From VAZQ01 sp035293945 (GTDB lineage Bacteria; Pseudomonadota; Alphaproteobacteria; Rhizobiales; Xanthobacteraceae), in contig DATGLV010000034.1 in NCBI GenBank assembly GCA_035293945.1, forward strand, positions 1-64,000: 64,000 nt of DNA. Direction: 5' to 3'. Position 1 is the first letter of the stretch; every line of letters starts with the position of its first letter. The notes below the pieces were generated by a model. It was not told where the DNA came from. It did no database searches and was given only the letters and a program-made list of their open reading frames with translations. The translations under genes were made by a program, and so were the position numbers. This document shows, piece after piece, positions 17,567 through 26,505 of this stretch.

Positions 17567-17736
17567 GGCCAGGCCCCCTAGTCAGTCATCGCTGTTGCGC
17601 AGCGCCGTATTTGCACCGCGATAAGCGAAAGCTACCGGTAGGGCCGCCTGCCCGTTGTGCGAAAACTCACACCGCGTGGATTGCCTCGCCCGGAGATTGG
17701 CGAGGCATCGGCGATGAAAGGTGCCGCCGGGCATCC

Positions 17737-18264
17737 TCACTCGCGCGAGCCTCGCTTCCAGACACTCTGCATCGCAATCCTTGCCATCGTGAGCGGATGG
17801 CTGAGCGCAGTCACAACGCGCCCCGCCGCGCTTTCGGGGTCATGAAACACGCCGATCTGCTGGAGCACGGTCGCACGATCGTAATAGATCCTCTCGCCCG
17901 CCAGTCGATCTGCGGCGTCGAAGGTGAAGATGCCGCAAAGCGGGAAGTCGAGCCGATAACCCGTCGCCGGAAGCCCTCGCCAAGGCCCAAGATGACGGCC
18001 GCGGATTCTCACCTCGACGACTACGGATTCATCGGACGTATGCCGCCGCTCCATGTCGATCCGCAGGTCGGGTATCGCGCGCAGCAGCTCCTCATAATAC
18101 GCACGCACCTGTCCATGTCCCACATAATGCGCGCCCCATGGCTCATCGTCGTAACGCGCCGACGCACCGAAAGTGCGCAGAATGCCTGCCAGATCGTGGG
18201 CGTTTTCCAGCCTGATGTGCTCATCGACGATTTGCAGCCGGGCGGAAATCGAGCTGGAGATCAT
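17737..18264 (-). CDS. SnoaL-like (NTF2-fold) protein
   Basis: A 175-residue protein of the SnoaL-like polyketide cyclase/ester cyclase superfamily. The pattern of an N-terminal helix (IVDEHIRLENAHDLAGIL), a YVGHGQVRAYYEELLRAIPD segment and a strand-rich half ending in YYDRATVLQQIGV is characteristic. ATG 18264 is preceded by AGGA 8 nt upstream; the frame stays open upstream but is not family-like there. Members range from cyclases to uncharacterised stress proteins, so no reaction can be assigned. Confidence 0.78.
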   Translation of the reverse strand: MISSSISARLQIVDEHIRLENAHDLAGILRTFGASARYDDEPWGAHYVGHGQVRAYYEELLRAIPDLRIDMERRHTSDESVVVEVRIRGRHLGPWRGLPATGYRLDFPLCGIFTFDAADRLAGERIYYDRATVLQQIGVFHDPESAAGRVVTALSHPLTMARIAMQSVWKRGSRE

Positions 18265-18580
18265 CGGCGGTTTCCTGTCATCGGATTCCTGGGATCGGAG
18301 TTCGGGCGATCCTTGCATCGAGACAAGTCCTGGCGAAAGGCCGGTAGGCGCGGCGCTGCATGAGCGCGGATGGTCGCAAGCGAATTGCTGCCGATTCCGT
18401 AACCGGCTAACATCCCTCCCGTCAGGCAAGAAGGTTTCGCCGGCTCAGAGCGGCCACTTTCCCGACGCAGCTGAACAGAAAAAAGCTGAACAAGAAAGAC
18501 GTAGGGAGAATTCGCTTGGGGCCGGTGCGACGCGCCGAGAGCGCGGCCTGCACACGGCCGCTATTGGAGGGAGGATCACG
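18265..18580. other. Divergent intergenic region
   Basis: A 316-bp gap between the SnoaL-like gene and the secreted-protein gene. A GC-rich stem-loop GCGGCC / GGCCGC (18543-18548 and 18556-18561) lies just before the GGAGGGAGG ribosome site of the rightward gene and could affect its translation. Nothing else was recognised. Confidence 0.45.
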
Positions 18581-19390
18581 ATGCATCGCCGGGGTTCCAT
18601 CAGCGCCATCGCACTCTTTGGCGCGCTCTTCATTGCCATGCCGGCCGCCTGGGGCTGGGATGATTCCAAGTATCCGGATTTCAGCGGGCAATGGCGCCCG
18701 ATCGGCGGACCTGGCCGCTTCGCACGCGACGAGAAGGCCCCGCTCACGCCCGAGTATCAGGCGATATTCGACGCGACCAAGGGGGTGGGCGGGCAGGGCA
18801 CCGCGAATATGACCTATCTCTGCTACTCGCCCGGCATGCCGCGCGTGGTGAACGGCTACGGGGAGATGGAATTCGTCAACTCTCCGACTACGTTCCACAT
18901 CCTGGTCGACCACATCTACGACAATCGTCGCATCTTCACCGATGGAAGGCCCTGGCCGGACGAGATTCCGCCGACCCTGCTCGGCTATTCCATCGGCCGG
19001 TGGATCGATACGACCGGATCCGGCCGCTACGACACGCTCGAAGCCGAAACCCGCGGATTTCGCGGCCCTCGCGCTTTCGATGCGACCGGATTGCCGCTTG
19101 CTCGTGACAACCAAACCATCATCAAGGAAAAATTCTACGTCGACCATGCGGATAAGAACGTCGTCCACGACGAGGTCACCGTGATCGATCATGCGCTCTG
19201 GCGGCCATGGACGGTGGTCAAGAACTACCAGCGCAGCAAGGCCGCGCGGCCGTTGTGGAACGAGGAGAACTGCCCCGAGACCAACGTCAACGTCCGCGTC
19301 GGCAAGGATGACTACATGGTGAGCAGTGACGGTTTCTTGATGCCGACGGAGAAGGGCCAGAAGGCGCCGGACCTGAGGTATTTTAAATAA
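18581..19390 (+). CDS. Secreted protein of unknown function
   Basis: A 269-residue protein with a clear Sec signal peptide (basic MHRRGS, hydrophobic ALFGALFIAMPAAWG). The mature part begins with YPDFSGQWRPIGG, and holds a LCYSPGMPR segment, a tract rich in aromatic and acidic residues and the end DLRYFK. It resembles uncharacterised periplasmic proteins of soil Proteobacteria that start with a D(F/P)SG-W motif. No catalytic motif was recognised. A strong GGAGGGAGG ribosome site precedes ATG 18581. It is followed by clpS but with a 178-nt gap, so cotranscription is uncertain. Confidence 0.75.
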   Translation: MHRRGSISAIALFGALFIAMPAAWGWDDSKYPDFSGQWRPIGGPGRFARDEKAPLTPEYQAIFDATKGVGGQGTANMTYLCYSPGMPRVVNGYGEMEFVNSPTTFHILVDHIYDNRRIFTDGRPWPDEIPPTLLGYSIGRWIDTTGSGRYDTLEAETRGFRGPRAFDATGLPLARDNQTIIKEKFYVDHADKNVVHDEVTVIDHALWRPWTVVKNYQRSKAARPLWNEENCPETNVNVRVGKDDYMVSSDGFLMPTEKGQKAPDLRYFK

Positions 19391-19568
19391 GAGCCGCACT
19401 TGTCCGGGCGACGACCCGGGATAGTTCCAGGCTAAGGATAGTGCTGTGATCGGAAGCTCCAGGGTCGGCAGCGCACCGCGGCCTTGACACCTTCGCGAAA
19501 GCTGAGGCCCGAGGCTGCGCGGCGCCCGGGACAAGAATCATAGCTTCGCGCCAACAGGAGCCGCCTGC

Positions 19569-19874
19569 ATGAGCGGTATCGCCGAGAAGCCCCGCACCAA
19601 AGTCAGGCCGAAGACCGAGCGGCCGCGCCTGCACAAGGTGATCCTGATCAACGACGACTACACGCCGCGTGAGTTCGTAGTCACGGTGCTCAAGGCTGAA
19701 TTCCGCATGAACGAGGATCAGGCCTACCGGGTCATGATCACCGCGCATCGGCGCGGCGCCTGCGTGGTCGCGGTTTATACGCGCGACGTCGCCGAGACCA
19801 AGGCGACACGCGGCACCGAGGCCGGCCGTCGCAAGGGCTATCCGCTCCAATTCACCACCGAGCCCGAAGAGTAG
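19569..19874 (+). CDS. clpS: ATP-dependent Clp protease adaptor ClpS (ClpS2-type)
   Basis: N-recognin adaptor that delivers N-degron substrates to ClpAP. The 101-residue protein has the conserved LINDDYTP segment (Asn28-Asp29-Asp30), which binds the substrate alpha-amino group, and His60 in ITAHRRGACVV. At the position of the E. coli gatekeeper Met40 it has Arg34 (TPREFV). This and the long basic N-terminus match the second ClpS form of alphaproteobacteria, which is thought to have a narrower substrate range. clpA is not adjacent, whereas many bacteria have clpS next to clpA. Confidence 0.92.
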   Translation: MSGIAEKPRTKVRPKTERPRLHKVILINDDYTPREFVVTVLKAEFRMNEDQAYRVMITAHRRGACVVAVYTRDVAETKATRGTEAGRRKGYPLQFTTEPEE

Positions 19875-19991
19875 CTGGCACCGCTATCCGGCCATTGTGG
19901 CCCGCCCGGCAGCGCGGCATTGTCGGCTCATGTCGGCGGTGTCGCCTCACGTCAATGCGGCGATCTCAAATCCGCGATTTGGAGCCTGCCT

Positions 19992-20960
19992 ATGCGCCTA
20001 TGGATGCTCGCCACCGCCATGGTATCGGCACTGCTCGGCCACTTGGCGGCGCAGGCGCAGACCTATCCGTCGCGTCCGATCACCATGATCGTTCCGTTCG
20101 CGGCCGGCGGACCGACCGACCGGATCGCCCGCATCGTGGCGGATGGGATGCGGCCTTCGCTCGGCCAACCCATCGTGATCGAGGACGTGACCGGCGCGTC
20201 CGGCACGATCGGGGTCGGCCGCGCGGTGCGCGCCGCGCCTGACGGCTATACGCTCAGCGTCGGACAGTGGGCGACGCATGTGCTGGCCGGCGCCGTGTTC
20301 ACCCTGCCCTATGATCTGTTGACCGACCTTGAGCCGATCGCGCTGCTGACCAGCAATCCGCAGCTCGTCGTGGCCCGCAAGACGTTGCCGGCCAATGATC
20401 TTGCAGGCCTCATCGCCTGGCTCAAGGCCAATCCCGGCAAGGCCTCGCAGGGCACCGCCGGCGCCGGCACCCGCGTAAGCGGCGCCTTCTTTCAAAACCT
20501 CTCCGGCACGAGCTTCACTTTCGTCCCTTATCGCGGCTCGGCGCCGGCCATGCAGGACCTGATCAGCGGACAGATCGACATCATGTTCGATCAAATTTCG
20601 AACTCGCTGCCGCAGGTGCAGGCCGGCAACATCAAGGCATTTGCGGTCACTGCCAAGACGCGGCTTGCGCTCGCCCCGGACATCCCGACCGTGGACGAAG
20701 CTGGTCTCCCGGGCTTCTACATTTCGCTCTGGAACGCGATCTGGGCGCCGAAGGGCACGCCGAAGGAAATCATCGCCAAGCTCAACGCCGCGGTCATGGG
20801 ATCGCTCGCCGATCCCAAGGTCAGGCGCGCGCTTACCGACTTGGGCCAGGAAATTCCCCCGCCCGACCAGCAAACACCGGGAGCGCTCGGTGCCTACCAG
20901 AAAGCCGAGATCGAGAAATGGTGGCCCATCGTCAAGGCGGCCGGCATCACGGCTGATTGA
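19992..20960 (+). CDS. TctC/Bug-family solute-binding protein (first of pair)
   Basis: A 322-residue periplasmic binding protein of the tripartite tricarboxylate transporter (TctC/Bug) family. It starts with a signal peptide (MRLWMLATAMVSALLGHLAAQAQ), then the family opening YPSRPITMIVPFAAGGPTDRIAR and the AAPDGYTL segment. ATG 19992 has GGAG 7 nt upstream. It heads a cluster with a second TctC protein and an MmgE/PrpD enzyme, which suggests a carboxylate ligand. No TctA or TctB membrane subunit is in the window, so it may use a transporter encoded elsewhere, as Bug proteins often do. Confidence 0.92.
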   Translation: MRLWMLATAMVSALLGHLAAQAQTYPSRPITMIVPFAAGGPTDRIARIVADGMRPSLGQPIVIEDVTGASGTIGVGRAVRAAPDGYTLSVGQWATHVLAGAVFTLPYDLLTDLEPIALLTSNPQLVVARKTLPANDLAGLIAWLKANPGKASQGTAGAGTRVSGAFFQNLSGTSFTFVPYRGSAPAMQDLISGQIDIMFDQISNSLPQVQAGNIKAFAVTAKTRLALAPDIPTVDEAGLPGFYISLWNAIWAPKGTPKEIIAKLNAAVMGSLADPKVRRALTDLGQEIPPPDQQTPGALGAYQKAEIEKWWPIVKAAGITAD

Positions 20961-20995
20961 GACATTATCCAAAACGCAGCTTCGGGAGGACCACA

Positions 20996-21976
20996 ATGCA
21001 TCGCTCGATCGCCTCGTTCGTTGCGGCCGCAGCGCTATGTGCCGCGATTGCTCCCGCCGTCGCGCAGGATTGGCCGACCCGGCCCGTCACTATGGTGGTC
21101 CCGTTCGCGGCCGGCAGCGGCAGCGATGTTCTGGCCCGCATAATCGGCCCGCGGATTTCCGCAAGCCTCGGGGTGCCGGTCATCGTCGACAATGTGGGCG
21201 GTGCCGGCGGCATGATCGGCGCCGCGCGCGTCATGAAGGCTGCCCCCGACGGCTATCAATTCCTGCTCGCGACTGCCGGCACCCACGCGATCAATCAAAC
21301 GCTGTACAAGAAGCCGCTCTACGACGCGGCGACTGATTTCGCTCCGGTCCTGCTCGTCGCCTCCACGCCTATCCTCCTGGTCACCCGGCGCGATTTGCCG
21401 GTCGACACGCTGCCGCAATTCATCGCGTATGCGCGCACCCACCAGGCGATGATGCAATTCGGCTCACCCGGCGCCGGCTCGACCTCGCATCTCGGCTGCG
21501 CCCTGTTCAATGCGGCCGTCAAGATCGAGGTCACCCATGTGCCCTATCGGAGCACCGGGCAGGCGTTGCAGGATTTGCTGGCAGGAAGGCTGGACTACCA
21601 GTGCGTTCCCATCGCGGGCGTCGTGCCGCAGATCGAAGGCTCGCTCATCAAGGCGATCGCGATCATGTCGAAAGAGCGCTCGCCGATCCTGCCCAAGCTT
21701 GCGACCGCGCACGAGCAGGGGCTGGCGGATTTCGTGGTGGAGACCTGGTACGCGCTGTTCCTGCCCAAAGGAACGCCGGGCGCAATAATCCAAAAGCTGC
21801 ATGATGCGACCGTTATGGCAATGCAGGACGGAGAGGTGCACGCCAGGCTCGAGGAGCTCGGCATAGAGCTGGTGGCGCCGGAGCGGCGTTCACCCGACTA
21901 TCTGGCGGCGTTCGTGCGGCGCGAGATCGAAAAATGGGCCGGCCCGATCAAGGCGACCGGTGTGAGCATGGATTAA
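20996..21976 (+). CDS. TctC/Bug-family solute-binding protein (second of pair)
   Basis: A 326-residue periplasmic binding protein with a signal peptide ending in APAVAQ, then WPTRPVTMVVPFAAGSGSDVLAR and KAAPDGYQFLLATAGTHA. ATG 20996 has GGGAGGA just upstream; earlier in-frame codons overlap the previous gene. It is clearly paralogous to the preceding protein but differs in the binding region (GSGSD in place of GGPTD), which may reflect another ligand. It lies 35 nt after the first TctC gene and 46 nt before the MmgE/PrpD gene. Confidence 0.92.
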   Translation: MHRSIASFVAAAALCAAIAPAVAQDWPTRPVTMVVPFAAGSGSDVLARIIGPRISASLGVPVIVDNVGGAGGMIGAARVMKAAPDGYQFLLATAGTHAINQTLYKKPLYDAATDFAPVLLVASTPILLVTRRDLPVDTLPQFIAYARTHQAMMQFGSPGAGSTSHLGCALFNAAVKIEVTHVPYRSTGQALQDLLAGRLDYQCVPIAGVVPQIEGSLIKAIAIMSKERSPILPKLATAHEQGLADFVVETWYALFLPKGTPGAIIQKLHDATVMAMQDGEVHARLEELGIELVAPERRSPDYLAAFVRREIEKWAGPIKATGVSMD

Positions 21977-22022
21977 CCTGTCCGAAAAACAAACAAAGTA
22001 GAAACGCCGCAGGAGGAAGTTC

Positions 22023-23393
22023 ATGCTCGAAGCAAGGCACGGCGCGGTCGTAGACCAAGCACCTGACGCGCTTACCGCCAAGCTCGCGCGCTTCATCCTC
22101 TCGACCCGGTTCGAGGACTTGCCGGCGAATGTGCGCCATGAGGGAGCGCGCACCTTGCTGAACTGGGCGGGTTGCGCGATCGGCGGCGCATGCCATGCGA
22201 CAGTGGCGAATGCATTCGCGGCACTGAAACCGTTCTTCGGGCCGCCGCAAGCGACGCTGTTCGGCCGATCCGGACGCGCCGACATCCTGCACGCGGCCTT
22301 GATCAACGGCATCAGCTCCCACGTGCTCGATTTCGACGACACCCACATCGAGACCGCGATCCATCCGGCAGCTCCGGTTGCGCCGGCGATCCTGGCTTGG
22401 GCCGAGCACCGATCCGTTTCCGGCCGCGATCTCTTGACCGCACTGGTCGTCGGCATCGAGACCGAATTCCGCATCGGCATCGCCGCGACGCCCGCCCACT
22501 ACAAGCTCGGCTGGCACATCACCGGCACGACCGGCGTGTTCGGCAGTGCCGCCGCAGCCGGTAGGCTCATCGGCCTCGACGAGCAACAAATGTGCTGGGC
22601 GTTGGGCCTCGCCGCGGCCCAACCTGTCGGGCTGCAGGAGATGTTCGGCTCGATGACCAAGAGCTTCCATCCCGGCCGCGCCGCGCAAAACGGCCTGACC
22701 GCGGCACTGCTCGCCCATTCCGGCTACACGGCCTCCGAGCGCGCGCTCGAGGCCAAGAGCGGATGGCTCAAAGTCATGAGCCCCGCCTGCGATCCGGCGG
22801 CGATCACGGATTCGGGATGGGAGATTCTCAACAACAGCTATAAACCCTTCGCATGCGGGCTGGTGGTGCATCCGGTGATCGACGGCTGCATTCGCCTGCG
22901 CGAGGCCAACCATCTCGCGCCGGAGATGATCGAGCAGGTCGAGGTTGCAGTCCATCCGCGGGTGATGGACGTGACAGCGATCAGGGAACCGAAAACGGGT
23001 CTCGCGGGTAAATTCAGCGTCTATCACGCGGCCGCAATCGCGCTCATCGAGGGCGCTGCCGGCGAGCAGCAATTCAGCGACGAAGCCGTGGGCCGGACGG
23101 CCGTCGCGCAATTGCGCGCACGGGTCACCGCCGCCATCGATCCGACACTTGGCAAAGCGCAGGCGCGCGTATCGATCCGTCTGCGCGACGGCAGGAAGCT
23201 CGATATGTTCGTCGAGCATGCCGTCGGCAGCGTCGGCAATCCCATGAGCGACCGCGCGCTCGAAGAGAAGTTTCGCGGCCTGGCGCAAGAGATTCTCTCC
23301 CCGGAACAGAGCGCCCGGCTGATCGATCTGTGCTGGGACGTCGAGCGATTGACGGACGCGGGAGAAATCGCCCGTGCGGCCGCAAGCAGGTGA
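22023..23393 (+). CDS. MmgE/PrpD family protein
   Basis: A 456-residue enzyme of the MmgE/PrpD (2-methylcitrate dehydratase / cis-aconitate decarboxylase / iminodisuccinate epimerase) superfamily. The family signature HVLDFDDTHIETAIHPAAPV appears near residue 98, and later GWHITGTTGVFGSAAAAGRL and SMTKSFHPGRAAQNGL. AGGAGG precedes the ATG. Since the two preceding genes encode TctC binding proteins, a small di- or tricarboxylate substrate is likely. The methylcitrate cycle is less likely, because no prpB or prpC is nearby. Confidence 0.9.
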   Translation: MLEARHGAVVDQAPDALTAKLARFILSTRFEDLPANVRHEGARTLLNWAGCAIGGACHATVANAFAALKPFFGPPQATLFGRSGRADILHAALINGISSHVLDFDDTHIETAIHPAAPVAPAILAWAEHRSVSGRDLLTALVVGIETEFRIGIAATPAHYKLGWHITGTTGVFGSAAAAGRLIGLDEQQMCWALGLAAAQPVGLQEMFGSMTKSFHPGRAAQNGLTAALLAHSGYTASERALEAKSGWLKVMSPACDPAAITDSGWEILNNSYKPFACGLVVHPVIDGCIRLREANHLAPEMIEQVEVAVHPRVMDVTAIREPKTGLAGKFSVYHAAAIALIEGAAGEQQFSDEAVGRTAVAQLRARVTAAIDPTLGKAQARVSIRLRDGRKLDMFVEHAVGSVGNPMSDRALEEKFRGLAQEILSPEQSARLIDLCWDVERLTDAGEIARAAASR

Positions 23394-23504
23394 GATGGCT
23401 GTGCACAGCCCCGCATAGGCACGGGTGGATGGCTGCTACACTGATCCGGTCGCAATGCTGATTCGAGGGTTGATTGCACCGATCGCGGAAGCGGGGCATG
23501 AGGC

Positions 23505-26288
23505 ATGAATCTGTCGACGCGCTTGACGCTGGCGATGGTCGGATTGGTGCTGCTCACTGCTACCACCGTCGGCTATCTCACCTATCGTAACGTCGCAGCG
23601 CTGGCGCTGCCGCGTGGACTTGAACGCATCGACGGGCGCGCACGCCTCATCGCGACCGAGCTCGAAGCTTTGTTCACCGCAGCGCGCGCCGATGCAGTCG
23701 GCTCCGGCGCCGCGGTCGCCGCACAGGGCATCGTTCGCTCGCGGCTTGCCGGCGGCATCGATCCGATGGACGGAACCAGCGAGGCCGCGTGGCGCGACCG
23801 CATGGCCGCGGGCTTTGCCGCCGAGCTCGCCGCCAAGCCAAGCTATCGGGCTTTCAGCATCGTTGCCCTCGCGGACGGGCGCGAAATCATGCGGGTGGAT
23901 CGCTCTGGACCCGATGGCTCGATCCGGACCGTTCCCGACGGCGCCCTAACGCACATCAGGGATGAGATTCTCCTCCAGGAAACGAGACGGCTTTCGGCCG
24001 GCGATTCCTACATCACGCCCATTACACTCGGGCGTAGAAACGGCGTCATCGTGGTGCCGCACGTACCGGCGCTGCGCGTCGCCAGTCCGCTGCAGGCGCC
24101 GGACGGCAGTCCTTTCGGAGCGCTCATCATCAGCGTCGATTTGCGCGACGCGTTTGCGCGCATCCGCGCGACTGCTCGCGATGGCGTGCAGGTCTACGTG
24201 ATCAATAATGACGGCGACTATCTAGTGCACCCGGACCCGGAACGCACGTTCGGATTCGCGCTCGGACGACCGTTTCGGGTACAGGACGACTTCCCGGATC
24301 TCGCCGCGCTGCTGCGAGATCGCGATACAACGCCGCGCGTTCTGCTCGACCGCTCCGGCGCGGCCTTCGGGGTCGCGTGGCAGGCGCTGCAGGTCGCGCA
24401 GGGCCCGCGGATTGCAGTCGTTGAATCGATCCCCTATCCGGTGCTTATGGCCGCGATCACCGCGGTGCGCAATTCGAGCCTGTTTGGCGGCCTCTTGGCC
24501 GTGCTGGGCGGCGTGGCTCTGGCCGTTCTGATCGCCCGTTCGCTCGCCCGTCCGCTGGTACAGATGACGACAGCGGTCGAAGGATTCGGGCGTGGCGAGT
24601 GCGTCGCCGTCCCGACCGAGGCGGGCGGCGAGGTCGGCAAGCTCGCGCAGGCCTTCGCCCGCATGGCGGCCGAATCACGCGAGAAAACGGCGGCGCTGCT
24701 CGACAGCGAGCGCCTGGCACGCGGCATTGTCGAAACAGCGCTCGATGCATTCATTCAAATGGACGAAAGCGGGATCATTCGCGAGTGGAACGCGCAGGCG
24801 CAGAAGGTCTTCGGATGGGCCCGCGATGAGGCGATCGGGAAGGCGATGAGCGACCTGATCGTGCCGGAACGGTACCGCTCGCGCCATCAGGACGGGTTCG
24901 CCCGCTATCTGCGCACTGGCGAGGACACCGTCCTGGGAAAGCGCATGGAGATCGAGGCGCTAAGGCGCGACGGGACCGAGATCACGGTCGAGCTGACCGT
25001 GACGGCGCTGCGACGGCGCGAGGACATCGTGTTCAACGGCTTCCTGCGCGATATCACCGAGCGGATCGCCGCCGGCGAGCGCACCCGGCAGGCGCAGAAG
25101 ATGGAGGCGGTGGGGCAGCTGGTGGGCGGGATCGCGCACGACTTCAACAATATGCTCACAGTGATCACCGGTACGATTGATATTTTGGCCGAGGGTGTAG
25201 CCGATCGGCCGCAACTGCACAGCATAGCCAAGCTGATCGGCGAGGCGGCCGATCGCGGCGCCGAGCTGACCGGCCATCTTCTCGCCTTCGCGCGCAAGCA
25301 GCCGCTGCAGCCGCGTGACACCGACGTCAACGACCTCGTCGGTGCGGCGCAGAGCCTGTTTCGACGCGCGCTCGGCGAGCAGATCGAAATCGACGCCGCC
25401 CTGGCGGACGATGCGTGGTTCGCGCTGGTGGACCCGACACAGCTCACCACCGCCCTGCTCAATCTCGCCCTCAATGCGCGCGATGCCATGCCGAGCGGCG
25501 GCAAGCTGACGTTGGAAACCAAAAATGTCGTGCTCGACCAAACCTATGCGGGAGAGAATCCCGAGCTAGAGCCGGACGACTATGTGATGATCGCGGTGAG
25601 CGATACCGGCACCGGGATTCCGCAAGGCATCCGCGATCGGGTCTTCGAACCGTTCTTCTCCACCAAGGCGGCCGGCAAGGGGACCGGATTGGGCCTGAGC
25701 ATGGTTTACGGGTTCGTGAAGCAGTCGCGCGGATACATCAAGCTCTACAGCGAGGAGGGTCACGGAACCACAATCCGCATCTATCTGCCGCGCTCGGGCT
25801 CGGGCTCGAATCACAGTGCGGCTTCGTCGGCGGGCGCGGAGATCGAGGGCGGCAGCGAGACCATACTGATCGTCGAGGATGACGCGCTGGTGCGCGGCTA
25901 CGTGGCGTCGCGATTGCGGAATCTTGGTTACCGAACCCTGGAAGCCGCCAACGCGGCCGAGGCGATCGCCGTCACCGAGACAGGCGCCGCGTTCGACCTC
26001 TTATTCACCGACTTGATCATGACGGGGGCGATGAATGGGCGGGAGCTCGCTGTCGAGATCGCCAAACGGCGGCCTGCCGTCAAGGTTCTTTTCACCTCGG
26101 GCTACGCGGAAAATGCCAATGTGCACCACGGCAGGCTGGATCCGGGTGAGCTGCTGCTCACGAAGCCCTATCGCAATTCCGAGCTTGGCCGCATGATCCG
26201 CCGCGCCTTGATCGGAAATGAGGGCGTTGCGTCTGGACAAAGGCCCGAAACGGAGCACGTCCGTGACGGGCGATCCGATGTCGGATAG
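23505..26288 (+). CDS. Membrane-bound PAS hybrid sensor histidine kinase
   Basis: A 927-residue sensor kinase with a fused receiver. Order: membrane helix (about 7-27), large periplasmic Cache-like sensor (about 40-325), second helix (about 330-348), HAMP (about 349-400), PAS (about 412-525), HisKA with phospho-acceptor His545 in GGIAHDFNNMLTVI, HATPase with N box NLALNARDAMP and G boxes DTGTGIP and GTGLGLSMVYG, and a receiver with Asp836 in LFTDLIM. The Cache-type sensor often binds small organic acids or amino acids. A relict receiver ORF and a free receiver protein follow within 220 nt. Confidence 0.92.
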   Translation: MNLSTRLTLAMVGLVLLTATTVGYLTYRNVAALALPRGLERIDGRARLIATELEALFTAARADAVGSGAAVAAQGIVRSRLAGGIDPMDGTSEAAWRDRMAAGFAAELAAKPSYRAFSIVALADGREIMRVDRSGPDGSIRTVPDGALTHIRDEILLQETRRLSAGDSYITPITLGRRNGVIVVPHVPALRVASPLQAPDGSPFGALIISVDLRDAFARIRATARDGVQVYVINNDGDYLVHPDPERTFGFALGRPFRVQDDFPDLAALLRDRDTTPRVLLDRSGAAFGVAWQALQVAQGPRIAVVESIPYPVLMAAITAVRNSSLFGGLLAVLGGVALAVLIARSLARPLVQMTTAVEGFGRGECVAVPTEAGGEVGKLAQAFARMAAESREKTAALLDSERLARGIVETALDAFIQMDESGIIREWNAQAQKVFGWARDEAIGKAMSDLIVPERYRSRHQDGFARYLRTGEDTVLGKRMEIEALRRDGTEITVELTVTALRRREDIVFNGFLRDITERIAAGERTRQAQKMEAVGQLVGGIAHDFNNMLTVITGTIDILAEGVADRPQLHSIAKLIGEAADRGAELTGHLLAFARKQPLQPRDTDVNDLVGAAQSLFRRALGEQIEIDAALADDAWFALVDPTQLTTALLNLALNARDAMPSGGKLTLETKNVVLDQTYAGENPELEPDDYVMIAVSDTGTGIPQGIRDRVFEPFFSTKAAGKGTGLGLSMVYGFVKQSRGYIKLYSEEGHGTTIRIYLPRSGSGSNHSAASSAGAEIEGGSETILIVEDDALVRGYVASRLRNLGYRTLEAANAAEAIAVTETGAAFDLLFTDLIMTGAMNGRELAVEIAKRRPAVKVLFTSGYAENANVHHGRLDPGELLLTKPYRNSELGRMIRRALIGNEGVASGQRPETEHVRDGRSDVG

Positions 26289-26334
26289 GAACCTCGCGTT
26301 TACCTTTTTTCAGCGATAGTCCGGACGGTGTGCG

Positions 26335-26505
26335 ATGTCGCGTTGTGCCATTGGCACGCTCGACGCCGCAGAGAAGGGGCGGCTTGCCGTGCCTCGTATC
26401 CTCGGCAAAATTTCCGACCTGGCGGACATTGTCTGCCTGCAGAAGCCGTCCCGCCCGCACGAGCTTGTGCAAGCGGTGAACGCGGCGTTGGCTGGGCGGC
26501 GATGA
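26335..26505 (+). pseudogene. Relict C-terminal receiver-domain fragment (56 codons)
   Basis: A short frame from ATG 26335 to TGA 26505. Its C-terminal third (QKPSRPHELVQAVNAALAGRR, split here as QKPSRPHELVQ and AVNAALAGRR) matches the end of a receiver domain. It closely parallels the end of the next gene (YKPLRANELVQAIEDAMRAA). The phosphorylation site and the first two thirds of the fold are absent. Its stop overlaps the next ATG by 4 nt (ATGA), so it could still serve as a coupling leader. It is probably a remnant of a duplicated receiver gene. Confidence 0.5.

Noticed and set aside
17655..17672. TGTGCGA near TCACA resembling a CRP site
   Set aside because: The half-sites are spaced by four bases rather than six and one half is imperfect.
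17527..18363. A 278-codon plus-strand frame
   Set aside because: It lies opposite the SnoaL-like gene, which has a clear NTF2-type pattern and ribosome site.
21948..23288. A 446-codon open frame on the minus strand
   Set aside because: Antisense to the MmgE/PrpD gene, with shadow-type composition and no motif.
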